A stretch of 64,000 nt of DNA from SP5GCR1 sp965199685. GTDB taxonomy: Bacteria; Pseudomonadota; Gammaproteobacteria; Poriferisulfidales; Oxydemutatoraceae. Of this stretch, positions 35,435 through 43,770 are shown one piece after another. The position numbers and the translations under genes are program-made. Below the pieces are notes generated by a model, which saw only the letters and a list, made by a program, of their open reading frames with translations, was not told where the DNA came from and made no database searches. Within the stretch, counting starts at the first letter, position 1. Each line of letters begins with the position of its first letter. The stretch spans positions 2,728,001-2,792,000 of the forward strand of contig OZ241323.1 in the NCBI GenBank assembly GCA_965199685.1. The letters run 5' to 3'.

Positions 35435-35944
35435 ATGAGCAACTATATTAAATATGTATTCACCTTTATCGTGTTGGGCGCACATTCCGTCAACGCGAAT
35501 GTCAACACTAAAACCGATGTGTTTTCCGATATTGCCGTTTGTATCGCAACCGCAGCGCATCAGTACGAATTAGATCCGTTATTGTTGTTAGCAGTTAAAT
35601 ATGTAGAGACTGCCGATAGAACCGACACACCGATTCGCTACAACAAAAACGGTTCGTGGGATATCGGCTTGATGCAAATCAACTCAGTGTGGAAGGACAC
35701 GCTCAATCGGCACGGCATTAGTTCTGACGACTTGAAAGTGCCCTGCAAAAACATTGCCGTAGGTGCGTGGATATTGGCAGACAAAATCAAACACAAAGGC
35801 ATCTGGGAGGGAGTAGGTTCGTATCATTCAAACACACCGCATTTGTCTCAGAGATATAGAGACAAGGTCAAAGCGGTTTGGGAAGAATTAAATCAGCTCA
35901 AGTGGTCTTTGCATCAAAGGCAAGACAGCCCAAGCGCACGATGA
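35435..35944 (+). CDS. Lytic transglycosylase (SLT domain) of the secretion cluster
   Basis: 169 residues with a signal peptide (YVFTFIVLGAHSVNA) and an SLT/lysozyme-like domain: YELDPLLLLAVKYVET (catalytic Glu in VET), SWDIGLMQINSVW, CKNIAVGAWILADKI, GVGSYHSNTP. It opens the cell wall for the secretion machine in the periplasm. The start at 35435 follows AGGAG by 7 bases; the longer frame reaches into repeat DNA. First gene of the type IV secretion cluster. Confidence 0.88.
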   Translation: MSNYIKYVFTFIVLGAHSVNANVNTKTDVFSDIAVCIATAAHQYELDPLLLLAVKYVETADRTDTPIRYNKNGSWDIGLMQINSVWKDTLNRHGISSDDLKVPCKNIAVGAWILADKIKHKGIWEGVGSYHSNTPHLSQRYRDKVKAVWEELNQLKWSLHQRQDSPSAR

Positions 35945-35977
35945 AGCAGACCAATTTTATGCAAACGGGATAGTGTA

Positions 35978-36736
35978 GTGAATATCGGAATCATAACACC
36001 TGGGTCACAGCCTATCTCAAAAGCCAAGATGGCTTTGGGCGGTGCACTCGTTATTTTTGTGGTGGCAACCGTTGCTATTTTCATCGGCTTTCAATCTGAG
36101 CCTCGACCACCTATCGTCAGCAATACCGAGATCGGATTTGAGACTAATCCCGAGGCACCGACGGTTTATCCGTACGACAGCTTTGATAGAAGTGCCGACA
36201 TAGAGACTGATAACACGGTCAGCGTTTCCGATTTCGGCAGTCGCTTGGATGCCGCAGACCAGCGTTTGAGTGCAATGGAGCAATCGGTATCACAAATGCA
36301 GTCGGAGTTATCGCATGATAGAGACCGCGAAGCGGAGACATTGCAGGGTTTATATTCGGAAGTGCAAGCCTTAAAAGGTCGGGTTGCGGAGTTAGCAAGT
36401 GCGGACAACACTTTAGGTGACTCCTTGAAACAGATGCAAGCCACGATGCAAGAGATGCAAAAACTGCAAGTAGACCAGCGTCAGGATTCCCGAAACGAAT
36501 TGCCGGTTGCTGGATTGAAGTTACTAAGCGTTTCTATTTGGGACGACGGTGCGGTGGCAATCGTGTCTCTAGGCAACAGAAAAACTGGTTTATCGATCGG
36601 TAATTTTTTCGCCGGTCTAAAAGTTGAAGACATCTCAGTTGCCGAGCAATCGCTCACCTTATACCAACCTTCCACCGACAGGCTCTACACGCTATATGCT
36701 GATGCAATCGTTTATAGGGAGGTTCACGCACAATGA
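35978..36736 (+). CDS. Anchored coiled-coil protein of the secretion cluster
   Basis: 252 residues, GTG start. One membrane helix (KMALGGALVIFVVATVAIFIGF), a periplasmic coiled coil (SRLDAADQRLSAMEQSVSQM to about residue 160) and a small beta domain at the end (LPVAGLKLLSVSIWDDGAVA ... LTLYQPSTDRLYTLY). The end domain resembles PilP-type domains; I cannot name a family with confidence. It overlaps the next gene by 4 bases, so it belongs to the secretion operon. Confidence 0.6.
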   Translation: MNIGIITPGSQPISKAKMALGGALVIFVVATVAIFIGFQSEPRPPIVSNTEIGFETNPEAPTVYPYDSFDRSADIETDNTVSVSDFGSRLDAADQRLSAMEQSVSQMQSELSHDRDREAETLQGLYSEVQALKGRVAELASADNTLGDSLKQMQATMQEMQKLQVDQRQDSRNELPVAGLKLLSVSIWDDGAVAIVSLGNRKTGLSIGNFFAGLKVEDISVAEQSLTLYQPSTDRLYTLYADAIVYREVHAQ

Positions 36737-37134
36737 AAATAAGAATGAAAATGAAACGGCGCACCAACAAGCTATATTTAATCGTCGGACTATCTGTTGC
36801 CGGCATGTTGCTCTTTATGTTCGGCGCATCAAGTAGTACCGTCAATTTCCGCAGTCTGGAATTGAGTCCGTTGCAGAGAAACCAGATGCATCATCTAGGC
36901 TTGCAAGAATCCGAGATGCGCGAGTTTCTGCTCAAGCGAGAGATATACAAGGGTTATATGGACACCGACAGATTGTCACCCCACGAAGTGTTGGGGATTC
37001 TATCCGAGGACGATGCCAAACGCCGGCACTATGCCCGTGCTGCAGCGCGCATCCGTTCGCAGCTGATAGACAGCACCAGAAGTTTTGAGACACTTTATTT
37101 ACAAGAAGTGTCACGTTTATCAACCCCGGGCTAA
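36733..37134 (+). CDS. TIGR03759-like integrating-element protein
   Basis: 133 residues with an N-terminal membrane helix (LYLIVGLSVAGMLLFMFG). The rest follows TIGR03759: a helix ending in REIYKGYMDTDRLSPHEVLGI and EDDAKRRHYARAAARIRSQL, then FETLYLQEVSRL. In known members the central motif is a Trp/Tyr-x-P near LSPxxxLG. Periplasmic, role in mating-pair formation unproven. Shorter than usual. Confidence 0.6.
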   Translation: MKIRMKMKRRTNKLYLIVGLSVAGMLLFMFGASSSTVNFRSLELSPLQRNQMHHLGLQESEMREFLLKREIYKGYMDTDRLSPHEVLGILSEDDAKRRHYARAAARIRSQLIDSTRSFETLYLQEVSRLSTPG

Positions 37135-37160
37135 CCGGGCATAACTTAGAGGAGGCTATT

Positions 37161-37751
37161 ATGTTTTCAAAATTAAATTTATACATCGTTGCTTTGTGTT
37201 CTTTTTTGATGACGGCACCAGTATGGTCGCAATCCGTTCAGGATTCCACCGACTTGCCGAAGATGCAAGAAAGTGACTTCAAGGCGGTGGAATCTGCAAG
37301 GCCTGTGACTATCCTGACGAAAGGAAATATTAAGGATACTTTCAAAGGCTTAAAAACCACAATAGATAACAGTGGTGATTACAGCGTCTATGACGAAGAT
37401 TTGCGATATGAGGTGATAGAACATTCAGGTAATCTGGCAATCCGAAGATATACTCCGCTCAAGACATGCAATAAATACCTAAATCAAAGGGGTAAGGATA
37501 TATGTGAGAATAATAATAAAACTCTAGCACGACGGACTTCTATCGCGTGTGTTATTCCCGAAGGAACTAAGTCGTGTAAGAGCTCTGACGGTGGGCGTTA
37601 CGAACTGACATTGAGTGGTTTATTAGCTTCGGAAGGTTATGTCAAATGTTACTATGTTCCAATAAGTCCGGGCACTGTTAACCTGGCTTGCAGTTATGAG
37701 CCATATCCGCAAAAGGTTTATATGTGGAACACATTGGTTTCAGGGCAATGA
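37161..37751 (+). CDS. Secreted hypothetical protein of the secretion cluster
   Basis: 196 residues with a signal peptide (LYIVALCSFLMTAPVWSQ) and a beta-rich domain with six cysteines (TCNKYLNQRGKDICEN, SIACVIPEGTKSCKSS, VKCYYV, LACSYE), probably disulfide-bonded in the periplasm. Not recognised. It stands where conjugative clusters of this type normally carry the coupling-protein gene. Confidence 0.5.
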   Translation: MFSKLNLYIVALCSFLMTAPVWSQSVQDSTDLPKMQESDFKAVESARPVTILTKGNIKDTFKGLKTTIDNSGDYSVYDEDLRYEVIEHSGNLAIRRYTPLKTCNKYLNQRGKDICENNNKTLARRTSIACVIPEGTKSCKSSDGGRYELTLSGLLASEGYVKCYYVPISPGTVNLACSYEPYPQKVYMWNTLVSGQ

Positions 37752-37832
37752 GACGGCATTGTGCTCCGTTATTTTACCGGCGAATGTTGGTAGTGCGTTC
37801 CGGCTTGGGCTTTAGAAATAGGAATCGTTTTT

Positions 37833-38336
37833 ATGCGTTGCGCACCGTGGCATCACCTAAGAGGCTTTGTAAGGAGAACAACGGCAGGTATTCGCACTCA
37901 TCTCGTTCTGTTGCTGATACTACTGATACCGATACTACTCGTCGGTTGCTACCCGCATCACGGCATGTCCTTTGAACAAGATAGACCGATGAACACAAGC
38001 GCAGAACAAGATTTTTTTCAGCAGCCGTTGGTGCCGCAACGGGCGGCGATGCAGTCGCAGTCCGATCGCATTTTGCATGCGGATCACACCGAAGAGGAAA
38101 GCTACCTAAATAATATCGTGGAGCTATTGGAGCAAACCAAAATGCTGTCGGCGAATGCCGAGCGGCAAGTACAGCCGCAGCAACGCAAGGTGTTTAACTA
38201 TGGTGCTTTTGAAATAGACATAGATACCGTCATCTTTGCGATCAAACGTTATCTTGCGGCAGACGATTATACGCCGCGCGGCTTTCAGGCACTGCCGCCG
38301 GCTCGGTTAAAGGGAAGCTACTCCGATGTTGAATAG
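37833..38336 (+). CDS. Lipoprotein, RAQPRD-like
   Basis: 167 residues. Signal with lipobox LLVGC (about residues 35-39). The mature part carries a helix with ERQVQPQQRKVFNYGAFEIDIDTVIFAIKRYLA, which agrees with the RAQPRD family that sits at this point of MPF-G clusters. The start may be the ATG at 37833 or a later one closer to the hydrophobic stretch. It overlaps the next gene by 11 bases. Confidence 0.6.
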   Translation: MRCAPWHHLRGFVRRTTAGIRTHLVLLLILLIPILLVGCYPHHGMSFEQDRPMNTSAEQDFFQQPLVPQRAAMQSQSDRILHADHTEEESYLNNIVELLEQTKMLSANAERQVQPQQRKVFNYGAFEIDIDTVIFAIKRYLAADDYTPRGFQALPPARLKGSYSDVE

Positions 38337-38571
38337 CAATTATAACGGCGACGCTTTTGCATCTGCCAGTGGCATTGCTATGGGTGACTTGGAGTTGTTG
38401 TTCTCTACGGTGTTGAGCATTTTACTTTTTATGTGGTTCGTTGCTAGGTTGATGGGGTTGCGCAGAGGACTGCAAAACGGCGTGTTGTCTGAGGCCGGTT
38501 TTTTGTTCGGTGTGTTGCGGACGTTGACCTTAATCATTTTGATTATGGCTTTTGTTTATTATTTGGTTTGA
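38326..38571 (+). CDS. TIGR03758-like small membrane protein
   Basis: 81 residues with two membrane helices (LELLFSTVLSILLFMWFVARL and LFGVLRTLTLIILIMAFVYYLV) preceded by FASASGIAMG. This matches TIGR03758, the small membrane protein that precedes the pilin-like gene in MPF-G systems. Starts 11 bases inside the previous gene. Confidence 0.75.
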   Translation: MLNSNYNGDAFASASGIAMGDLELLFSTVLSILLFMWFVARLMGLRRGLQNGVLSEAGFLFGVLRTLTLIILIMAFVYYLV

Positions 38572-38591
38572 ACTTAACTAGGAGTGTTTTT

Positions 38592-38945
38592 ATGTCAAAG
38601 ATTAGATTATTACTTCAAACCACGCTTGCCACGATAGCTCTGGTATTGATATGGTCGGTGGCGCAGGCGCAACTGCCGACACCGCCGAGTTTCGGTGGTG
38701 GCAGTAGCGGTGATTTTTGGGATTATTTCAGGAATGCGCTCATAGCCATTTTCACGGTTGCTGCGGTGGCTATGCTGATTATTGCGGTGCTGGGCGCGAG
38801 CGGTGGGTTATTGAATGCGCTGAAAAAAGGACGCGAGCAGGGCGAGTGGGGGCATTTTGCGGTCACAGTGATTGCGACGATTTTGGTTTTGGTGCTGATC
38901 ATCTTCGGCACAGTGCAGATTATTCAGTACATAAACGAGATATAA
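38592..38945 (+). CDS. TIGR03745-like pilin-like membrane protein
   Basis: 117 residues: signal peptide (TTLATIALVLIWSVAQAQ), a short Gly-rich stretch (TPPSFGGGSSGDFWDYF) and two membrane helices (AIFTVAAVAMLIIAVLGAS; VTVIATILVLVLIIFGTVQII), the plan of TIGR03745 and of VirB2-type pilins. AGGAG lies 7 bases before the ATG at 38592. Followed by a 400-base repeat block inside the operon. Confidence 0.75.
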   Translation: MSKIRLLLQTTLATIALVLIWSVAQAQLPTPPSFGGGSSGDFWDYFRNALIAIFTVAAVAMLIIAVLGASGGLLNALKKGREQGEWGHFAVTVIATILVLVLIIFGTVQIIQYINEI

Positions 38946-39346
38946 AACATGGATATGAGGTTGCCGAAAAATAGAACCGCCGTTTGTTGCGGTTGCACAA
39001 ACGGCGTGACGCTGGTAGGGGCGGACCATTCCCCTCCTGTGGAGGGGTGTCAGGCTCCGCCTGACGGGGTGGTTGTGGCGCATCTGCACATACCCAATCG
39101 CCTACACTATATAATTATGCAACCCATTTGCTGGGTACTTGCACGATACTGGGTGTTGATACAACGCGTACCCAAACCCCTACACATGTTGGGTACTTGT
39201 GTAATCTCAACCGCTGTGCACCACCAAATTATGTTTTCCATAAATCAAATGGCACAAACGGTTTTCCATAATGTTGTGCCGTTTGTTGCCGTTGCACAAA
39301 CGGTGGTCATCTTCTTTAACAGCTCCATATCAGTGTGGAGATTAAT
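38946..39346. repeat. Repeat block inside the secretion operon
   Basis: No gene. Contains a palindrome variant CGCCGTTTGT ... ACAAACGGCG (about 38979-39008), a CCCCTCC/GGAGGGG plus GTCAGGC/GCCTGAC hairpin pair (39028-39068), short inverted repeats around GGGTACTTG and ACCGTTTGTGC, and a degraded TIR-150 end (TTCTTTAACAGCTCC, about 39310). It separates the pilin gene from TIGR03750. Confidence 0.65.
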
Positions 39347-39676
39347 ATGAAGCCTGCCGATTTCTTAGACGACGAACCGTTGATGTTAAAGGGTTGCACA
39401 GGTTCAGAACTGAGCTTTGTGATAGTGGTTGCCGTCATCGTATGGCTATTGCTGTCAGCTCTCGTGAGCTTCACTTTTTGGAACATATTTGCCGGGCTGA
39501 TTGTATTCATGGTTATGACACCGTTCACGGTATGGTTGGTTGCCGTTTGGTATAGCCATCTCAAGCGTAGCCGTCCTAGACGCTGGCATTTGCAATACTT
39601 GGCAGACCGCCTTTATTGGACCGGCTATTTTCATCAATGCCGACATGTCGGCAATTTCAGAGCCGGCGGATCTTAG
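39347..39676 (+). CDS. TIGR03750-like conjugative membrane protein
   Basis: 109 residues, two membrane helices (LSFVIVVAVIVWLLLSALV; NIFAGLIVFMVMTPFTVWLV). FLDDEPLMLKGCTGSEL at the start and HLKRSRPRRWHLQYLADRL behind the helices match TIGR03750 (VirB3/TraL-like). GGAG lies 6 bases before the ATG at 39347; the GTG at 39335 is less likely. Confidence 0.8.
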   Translation: MKPADFLDDEPLMLKGCTGSELSFVIVVAVIVWLLLSALVSFTFWNIFAGLIVFMVMTPFTVWLVAVWYSHLKRSRPRRWHLQYLADRLYWTGYFHQCRHVGNFRAGGS

Positions 39677-39680
39677 GCAG

Positions 39681-40334
39681 ATGAATCGTTATCATTCGGC
39701 AGAAGCCAATTTAGTTGCACACATTAAGACCTTAAGGCTCATAGCTACCGGTTTGTTCGCTTTATGTCTGTTGCTTCTCGCAGCAGTATTCTGGGTTGCA
39801 AGAGAGCATCGTTTATCGTTGCCTCCGGAGTTGCGTTTCGGTTCCAAGCTCACCACCGGCACGATAGAACCGCACGAGATTTATTTGTTCGCTGGTTCGG
39901 TTTATCAGCAAATTTATTTGTGGTTGGAAGACGGCAACAAAGATTTTGTTAGCAACATACAAAGACTTCGTTATTTGATAACCGATGATTTTCACCGTTT
40001 CCTAATACAGAAAAACAACGATTTGGCTAAGCGTGGAGAACTCAAGGGACGCAGACGCAGTTTGCAACCAGCAGGCATCTATAAGCACAGCTTGGTTCGG
40101 CAGACTGCTCGGAACACATGGCTTGTGCAGTTGGATTTGATATTGAACGAGAGCTTGAACGGCATCAAAATCAAAGATGGCATCACCATTCGTGAGCATA
40201 TCCCAGTAGTCTACAAAGACATCAATTCGGCATATAACCCGTGGGGCTTGTTGCTCGATGCGCCGGCAGAGCCATTGATTCGTATTCCTGCTGGTGATGC
40301 CGAACAGATACAACAAACTCAAGGAGGCAAGTGA
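39681..40334 (+). CDS. TIGR03746-like (VirB8/TraE-type) protein
   Basis: 217 residues: one N-terminal membrane helix (GLFALCLLLLAAVFWVA), then the periplasmic domain with LSLPPELRFGSKLTTGTIEPHEIYLFAGSVYQQIYLWLEDG and NPWGLLLDAPAEPLIRIPAG, the TIGR03746 pattern. The start MNRYHSAEANLVAHIKTLRL fits the family start; a longer frame overlapping TIGR03750 exists. Scaffold of the secretion channel at the inner membrane. Confidence 0.82.
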   Translation: MNRYHSAEANLVAHIKTLRLIATGLFALCLLLLAAVFWVAREHRLSLPPELRFGSKLTTGTIEPHEIYLFAGSVYQQIYLWLEDGNKDFVSNIQRLRYLITDDFHRFLIQKNNDLAKRGELKGRRRSLQPAGIYKHSLVRQTARNTWLVQLDLILNESLNGIKIKDGITIREHIPVVYKDINSAYNPWGLLLDAPAEPLIRIPAGDAEQIQQTQGGK

Positions 40335-40621
40335 TGATGTTGAAAAAGTACCGTCATTGCATGAACTCAACCGCTTGCGCCACCAAATTTATGCAAACCA
40401 ACCGTAGGGGAGGGCTAACATGCCCTCCCTACGGTACCGTCCTGCACAACTGTAACCGCTTGCGCCATTTGGTTTTGGTTCCCATGAATTGGATGGCGTA
40501 CGAAGGATAATGTACGGATTTAGCAATCAAGTTAAAGTTCTGCACAATGTCACGCCGATTGACCTACTGGCTCAATCGGCGGTTCTACTTGTGCAGACAC
40601 AACGCGTTTGGGAGGGCATGT
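40335..40621. repeat. Repeat block inside the secretion operon
   Basis: No gene. Begins with a lone TIR-like GATGTTGAAAAAGTACCGTC, then an empty GGGAGGGC-TAACAT-GCCCTCCC hairpin (40408-40429), a CGCCGATTGA/TCAATCGGCG palindrome (40554-40583) and GGGAGGGCATGT at the left border of the next element. Confidence 0.65.
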
Positions 40622-40754
40622 GGGACTGTTGAAGAAGTGTCTGTATCGGTACATTCCCCTCCTTTGGAGGGGTGGCAGGCGCAGCCTGACGGGGTGGTTG
40701 TGGTGGTTCTGCACTAGACAATTACCCCCTACGGTGTATGAAATATTTTTTTAA
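40622..40754 (+). mobile_element. TIR-150 element with worn right end
   Basis: Starts GGGACTGTTGAAGAAGTG directly after GGGAGGGCATGT and ends with the worn terminal repeat AAATATTTTTTTAAC. The ribosome binding site GGAGG of the next gene follows immediately, so the element border defines the 5' leader of that gene. Confidence 0.65.
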
Positions 40755-40769
40755 CGGAGGCAAATGACG

Positions 40770-41651
40770 ATGCGCGAAAACTTCTTTATCTTTCTGATGT
40801 TGTTGGCAAACAATTATCTGCATGCTGGTGAAGCACTGCAAATTGTTTATAGAGATGAACCTATTCAAGTGCAGCTACGGGTCGGGAGCGAGCGACGTTT
40901 TATGCTGAAGTCGGCAGCTTCGATTAAGGTCGGTATCCCCGAATCGTTGCGCAACAAATTAGCGGTAACCACGATAGGCTCGCAAGTTTGGTTGCGTGCC
41001 AATCAAGATTTTGAAGATCAAAAAATCATTTTCCAAATATCCGATTTTAAGATGGCTGACGCTAAGATGCCCGACTCCAATATGCTTGAAACCAAGATGG
41101 TGCTGATACTCAGTGCCAGCTATGATGATCCGCCGGGCGCACCTGTTTTGCTGAGCACTGATCCAGGCATCGCCGCCACATCTCAAGTCTCAGTTGCCGA
41201 TTCAAACTGCGATATCGGCATGGTTGCACTTGCTCGCTATGCTTTGCAATGGGCTTATGCACCGCGCCGTTTATTAACCGGCAATCCGTGTATTACCGCA
41301 ACCGATTATCCTGCAGACCTCATAGATATTATGCGTTGCTTGAGGGTCAACGAACCTACTTGCGGCGGTGGTGTGCTTGCCCGACCTATCGCAGCGTGGC
41401 GCACTACAGAACTCTATGCGACTTTGTTGGAACTTAAAAACACCTTGCAGACTACTGTTGACTTAGACCCTCGTGCAATTGCCGGAAACTTCAAGGCGGC
41501 AGCACTCGCACATTCCAGACTGCAACCTGCGAATACTGCAAAGTCGGTGACCGCGTTAGTCGTCATTGGCGATAAACCGTTGCGCCGCTCCATCCCTGAA
41601 TCGCGCTGGCTTGATAAAACATCAGCTGATGCGCGCGCACCTGAACTTTGA
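40770..41651 (+). CDS. TIGR03749-like (TraK-type) protein
   Basis: About 293 residues with a signal peptide (FFIFLMLLANNYLHA). ALQIVYRDEPIQVQLRVGSERRFML, VGIPESLRNKLAVTTIGSQVWLRA and a later half rich in Ala/Leu match TIGR03749, the TraK/VirB9-like outer part of the channel. Two in-frame ATGs (40764, 40770) follow GGAGG; 40770 has the better spacing of 9. Confidence 0.78.
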   Translation: MRENFFIFLMLLANNYLHAGEALQIVYRDEPIQVQLRVGSERRFMLKSAASIKVGIPESLRNKLAVTTIGSQVWLRANQDFEDQKIIFQISDFKMADAKMPDSNMLETKMVLILSASYDDPPGAPVLLSTDPGIAATSQVSVADSNCDIGMVALARYALQWAYAPRRLLTGNPCITATDYPADLIDIMRCLRVNEPTCGGGVLARPIAAWRTTELYATLLELKNTLQTTVDLDPRAIAGNFKAAALAHSRLQPANTAKSVTALVVIGDKPLRRSIPESRWLDKTSADARAPEL

Positions 41652-41658
41652 GGACACG

Positions 41659-42990
41659 ATGAAAGCGAATCCTTTAGTCTATGTTCTGATTGCGGTCATT
41701 GGTGTAGTCGCACTACTCATGTTATTGGCAAACGACAGAGACGATGATTTTTCAGACTTGCAAAATACCTCGTCCGAGCCGTCGCGATCGCCAGGCTATT
41801 TAGCAGAAGATAGAGACAGCCCTTCGGAAGCCGTTAAGGCAGTGGGTTCCCAAATCAATGAATTGCGTGAGGAGCAGTCGGCTTTTAAGGAGCAGATTAA
41901 TCAAACGGTGAACCAAATTCATAGCGAGTTGCAAACGCTACAGGGTGAGATTAGAAAACTTGCAAACCAGCAGAACAGCACTACCCGTCGGAGCAATGTG
42001 CAGCAAACAAATATACCTGAGCATGTTGACAACCAGCAACCAAATATTGCAAAACCAGGAGATGAACCGATCGCACCGTACTTTGAGGAGATACCCAACA
42101 CGCTACCTGATTATTCGCCGTCAAGTGTTCCGACCCAACCTCGTTGGTTATGGATAGATGATGTGAGTGTAAAAAAATCCGACACCAATGGGTCGGAACA
42201 TCTTGGCGGCACCCTGTCAGAATATTTGGATATAGATACGATATCGGCGATCGCGGCATCCGATGACGAGACGGCGGTGGCACATACCATTCCGCCTGCT
42301 ACCGTCATACAGGGTGTCACGCTCACCGCTGCGATAGGACGCCTGCCAGTGCGCGGGCAGTTGAACGAGCCTTGGCCGATCAAAGTTATCAGCACTATGG
42401 AGGGTTATGCACCCAATGGTTATGCCGTTGATACCGCACAAATGATTTGGGACGGCAAGACATTCGGCGACGCTAATTTTGAATGTGCGCGGGTTGTCTT
42501 GACGCGGGTCACGGCAGTTTTGCCGGGCAAGGTGGTTAGTTTTGTGGAAGCCTCCGACAGCGAAAAAGGTTTGGGGTATTTGAGTGATGCTTATGGTCAT
42601 CCGTGCCTCAAGGGCAAGCTCGTCAGTAACGCTGCAAAGCAACTGACTGCCGAGGCGATTTTGGGTATTGCGCAAGGCATCGGCGAGGGTTATGCCGACA
42701 CCCAGCGCACTCGCACGGTCAGCCCGGAAGGCAACACCATAGAAAGTATCACCGGCGAGGAAGTGCGGGTGCTTATCGGTCAGGGCTTTTCGCGATCAGT
42801 CGGCAATGTCAGAAATTATTTGGCATCTAGATACGATGTATGGGATGCGATTTATGTGCCTCCCGAACAGGATGTAGTAATCAATGTAGATCAACCGTTG
42901 GAGTTTATTTATGACAGTAATAAAAAGTTATACGATGTTTCAGCCTTTGCTTTTAAGGTCGGTAGCGATAGTGGCACTCGTCTTGATTGA
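41659..42990 (+). CDS. TIGR03752-like (TraB/VirB10-type) protein
   Basis: 443 residues: N-terminal membrane helix (PLVYVLIAVIGVVALLMLLA), a coiled coil (SQINELREEQSAFKEQINQT to about residue 115), and a VirB10-like domain with TIPPATVIQGVTLTAAIGRLP, WPIKVISTMEG and GKVVSFVEASDSEKGLGYL. It spans inner and outer membranes in related systems. The ATG at 41659 is used; the frame before it overlaps the previous gene. The next gene starts inside it. Confidence 0.82.
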   Translation: MKANPLVYVLIAVIGVVALLMLLANDRDDDFSDLQNTSSEPSRSPGYLAEDRDSPSEAVKAVGSQINELREEQSAFKEQINQTVNQIHSELQTLQGEIRKLANQQNSTTRRSNVQQTNIPEHVDNQQPNIAKPGDEPIAPYFEEIPNTLPDYSPSSVPTQPRWLWIDDVSVKKSDTNGSEHLGGTLSEYLDIDTISAIAASDDETAVAHTIPPATVIQGVTLTAAIGRLPVRGQLNEPWPIKVISTMEGYAPNGYAVDTAQMIWDGKTFGDANFECARVVLTRVTAVLPGKVVSFVEASDSEKGLGYLSDAYGHPCLKGKLVSNAAKQLTAEAILGIAQGIGEGYADTQRTRTVSPEGNTIESITGEEVRVLIGQGFSRSVGNVRNYLASRYDVWDAIYVPPEQDVVINVDQPLEFIYDSNKKLYDVSAFAFKVGSDSGTRLD

Positions 42991-43294
42991 GGCGTGCAGT
43001 TCCAAATTGCCGGGACACGATAGCGATCGCCGACCCATGTTGGAATTATATAGAGCGCAGATTGCGAGTGCCGACGGTATCGGCGGAAAGTTGCGTCACG
43101 GTTCAGCCGATTTAACGGCTTATACCAGAGACGCAAACAACGAATTGGAAGTGCTCTTTCCTTTGTTGCCCAACCCCAAGATTGTTTTATTCGTGTTTCC
43201 ACATATCGCTGAAGGCGTGCCGGTGCCCGGTTATGCAACCGGCTTCAGCCTGTACGAGAAAGACCATTACGCACTACCTACGGAGTATTTTTGA
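42911..43294 (+). CDS. TIGR03751-like conjugative lipoprotein
   Basis: 127 residues with lipobox LIEAC and the TIGR03751 pattern: SADLTAYTRDANNELEVLFPLLPNPKIVLFVFPHI, EGVPVPGYATGFSLYEKDHYALP. The start lies inside the previous gene (overlap 80 bases; a second ATG is at 42935). The 3' end is part of a 313-bp tandem duplication shared with the start of the next gene; the stop TGA overlaps the ATG of the truncated copy. Confidence 0.8.
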   Translation: MTVIKSYTMFQPLLLRSVAIVALVLIEACSSKLPGHDSDRRPMLELYRAQIASADGIGGKLRHGSADLTAYTRDANNELEVLFPLLPNPKIVLFVFPHIAEGVPVPGYATGFSLYEKDHYALPTEYF

Positions 43295-43770
43295 TGTCCA
43301 TTTTTGACCTGTGGGAAAAGCATTTTGGTCTTTATAGAGGCGATAGGGAAGAGATGCCCGCTTACGTTCCTAAAGATTTTACCTCTTATCTTTATTGGGG
43401 CGGGAGCGGGCAATCTCATCTCAAGCAACGAGATTTTTTGAAGGTTGCCGACCCCGGTTGGAAGTGCTCTTTCCGTTATTGCCCAACCCCAAGATCGTTT
43501 TATTCGTGTTTCCCCATATCGCTGAAGGCGTGCCGGTACCAGGTTATGCAACCGGCTTCAGCCTGTATGAGAAAGACCATTATGCACTACCCATGGAGTA
43601 TTTTTAATGTCCATTTTTAACCTCTGGGAAAAGCATTTTGGTCTTTTTAGAGGCGATAGGGAAGAGATGCCCGCTTACGTTCCTAAAAATATCACTCCTT
43701 ATTTTTATTGGGACGGGAGCGGGCAATCTCATCTCAAGCAACGAGATTTTCTGAGGGTTGCCGACCCCGG
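43145..43770. repeat. 313-bp tandem duplication at lipoprotein/ATPase junction
   Basis: Unit 1 is 43145-43457, unit 2 is 43458-43770, each running from TTGGAAGTGCTCTTTCC to GTTGCCGACCCCGG. The unit covers the last 49 codons of the TIGR03751 gene and the first 54 of the VirB4-type ATPase. The two copies differ at roughly one base in twelve, so the event is not new, yet both keep their frames. Confidence 0.9.
43294..43620 (+). pseudogene. Truncated duplicate of the ATPase start
   Basis: MSIFDLWEKHFGLYRGDREE and about 54 codons copy the beginning of the VirB4-type ATPase, then the frame runs into the second copy of the lipoprotein end in a wrong frame (WKCSFRYCPTPRS) and stops. It is the by-product of the 313-bp duplication. 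Because it keeps the original coupling (stop TGATG), ribosomes leaving the lipoprotein gene would start here first. Confidence 0.75.

Noticed and set aside
43395..43607. Second lipoprotein gene
   Set aside because: It is the duplicated tail of TIGR03751 without signal peptide or lipobox, created by the 313-bp duplication.
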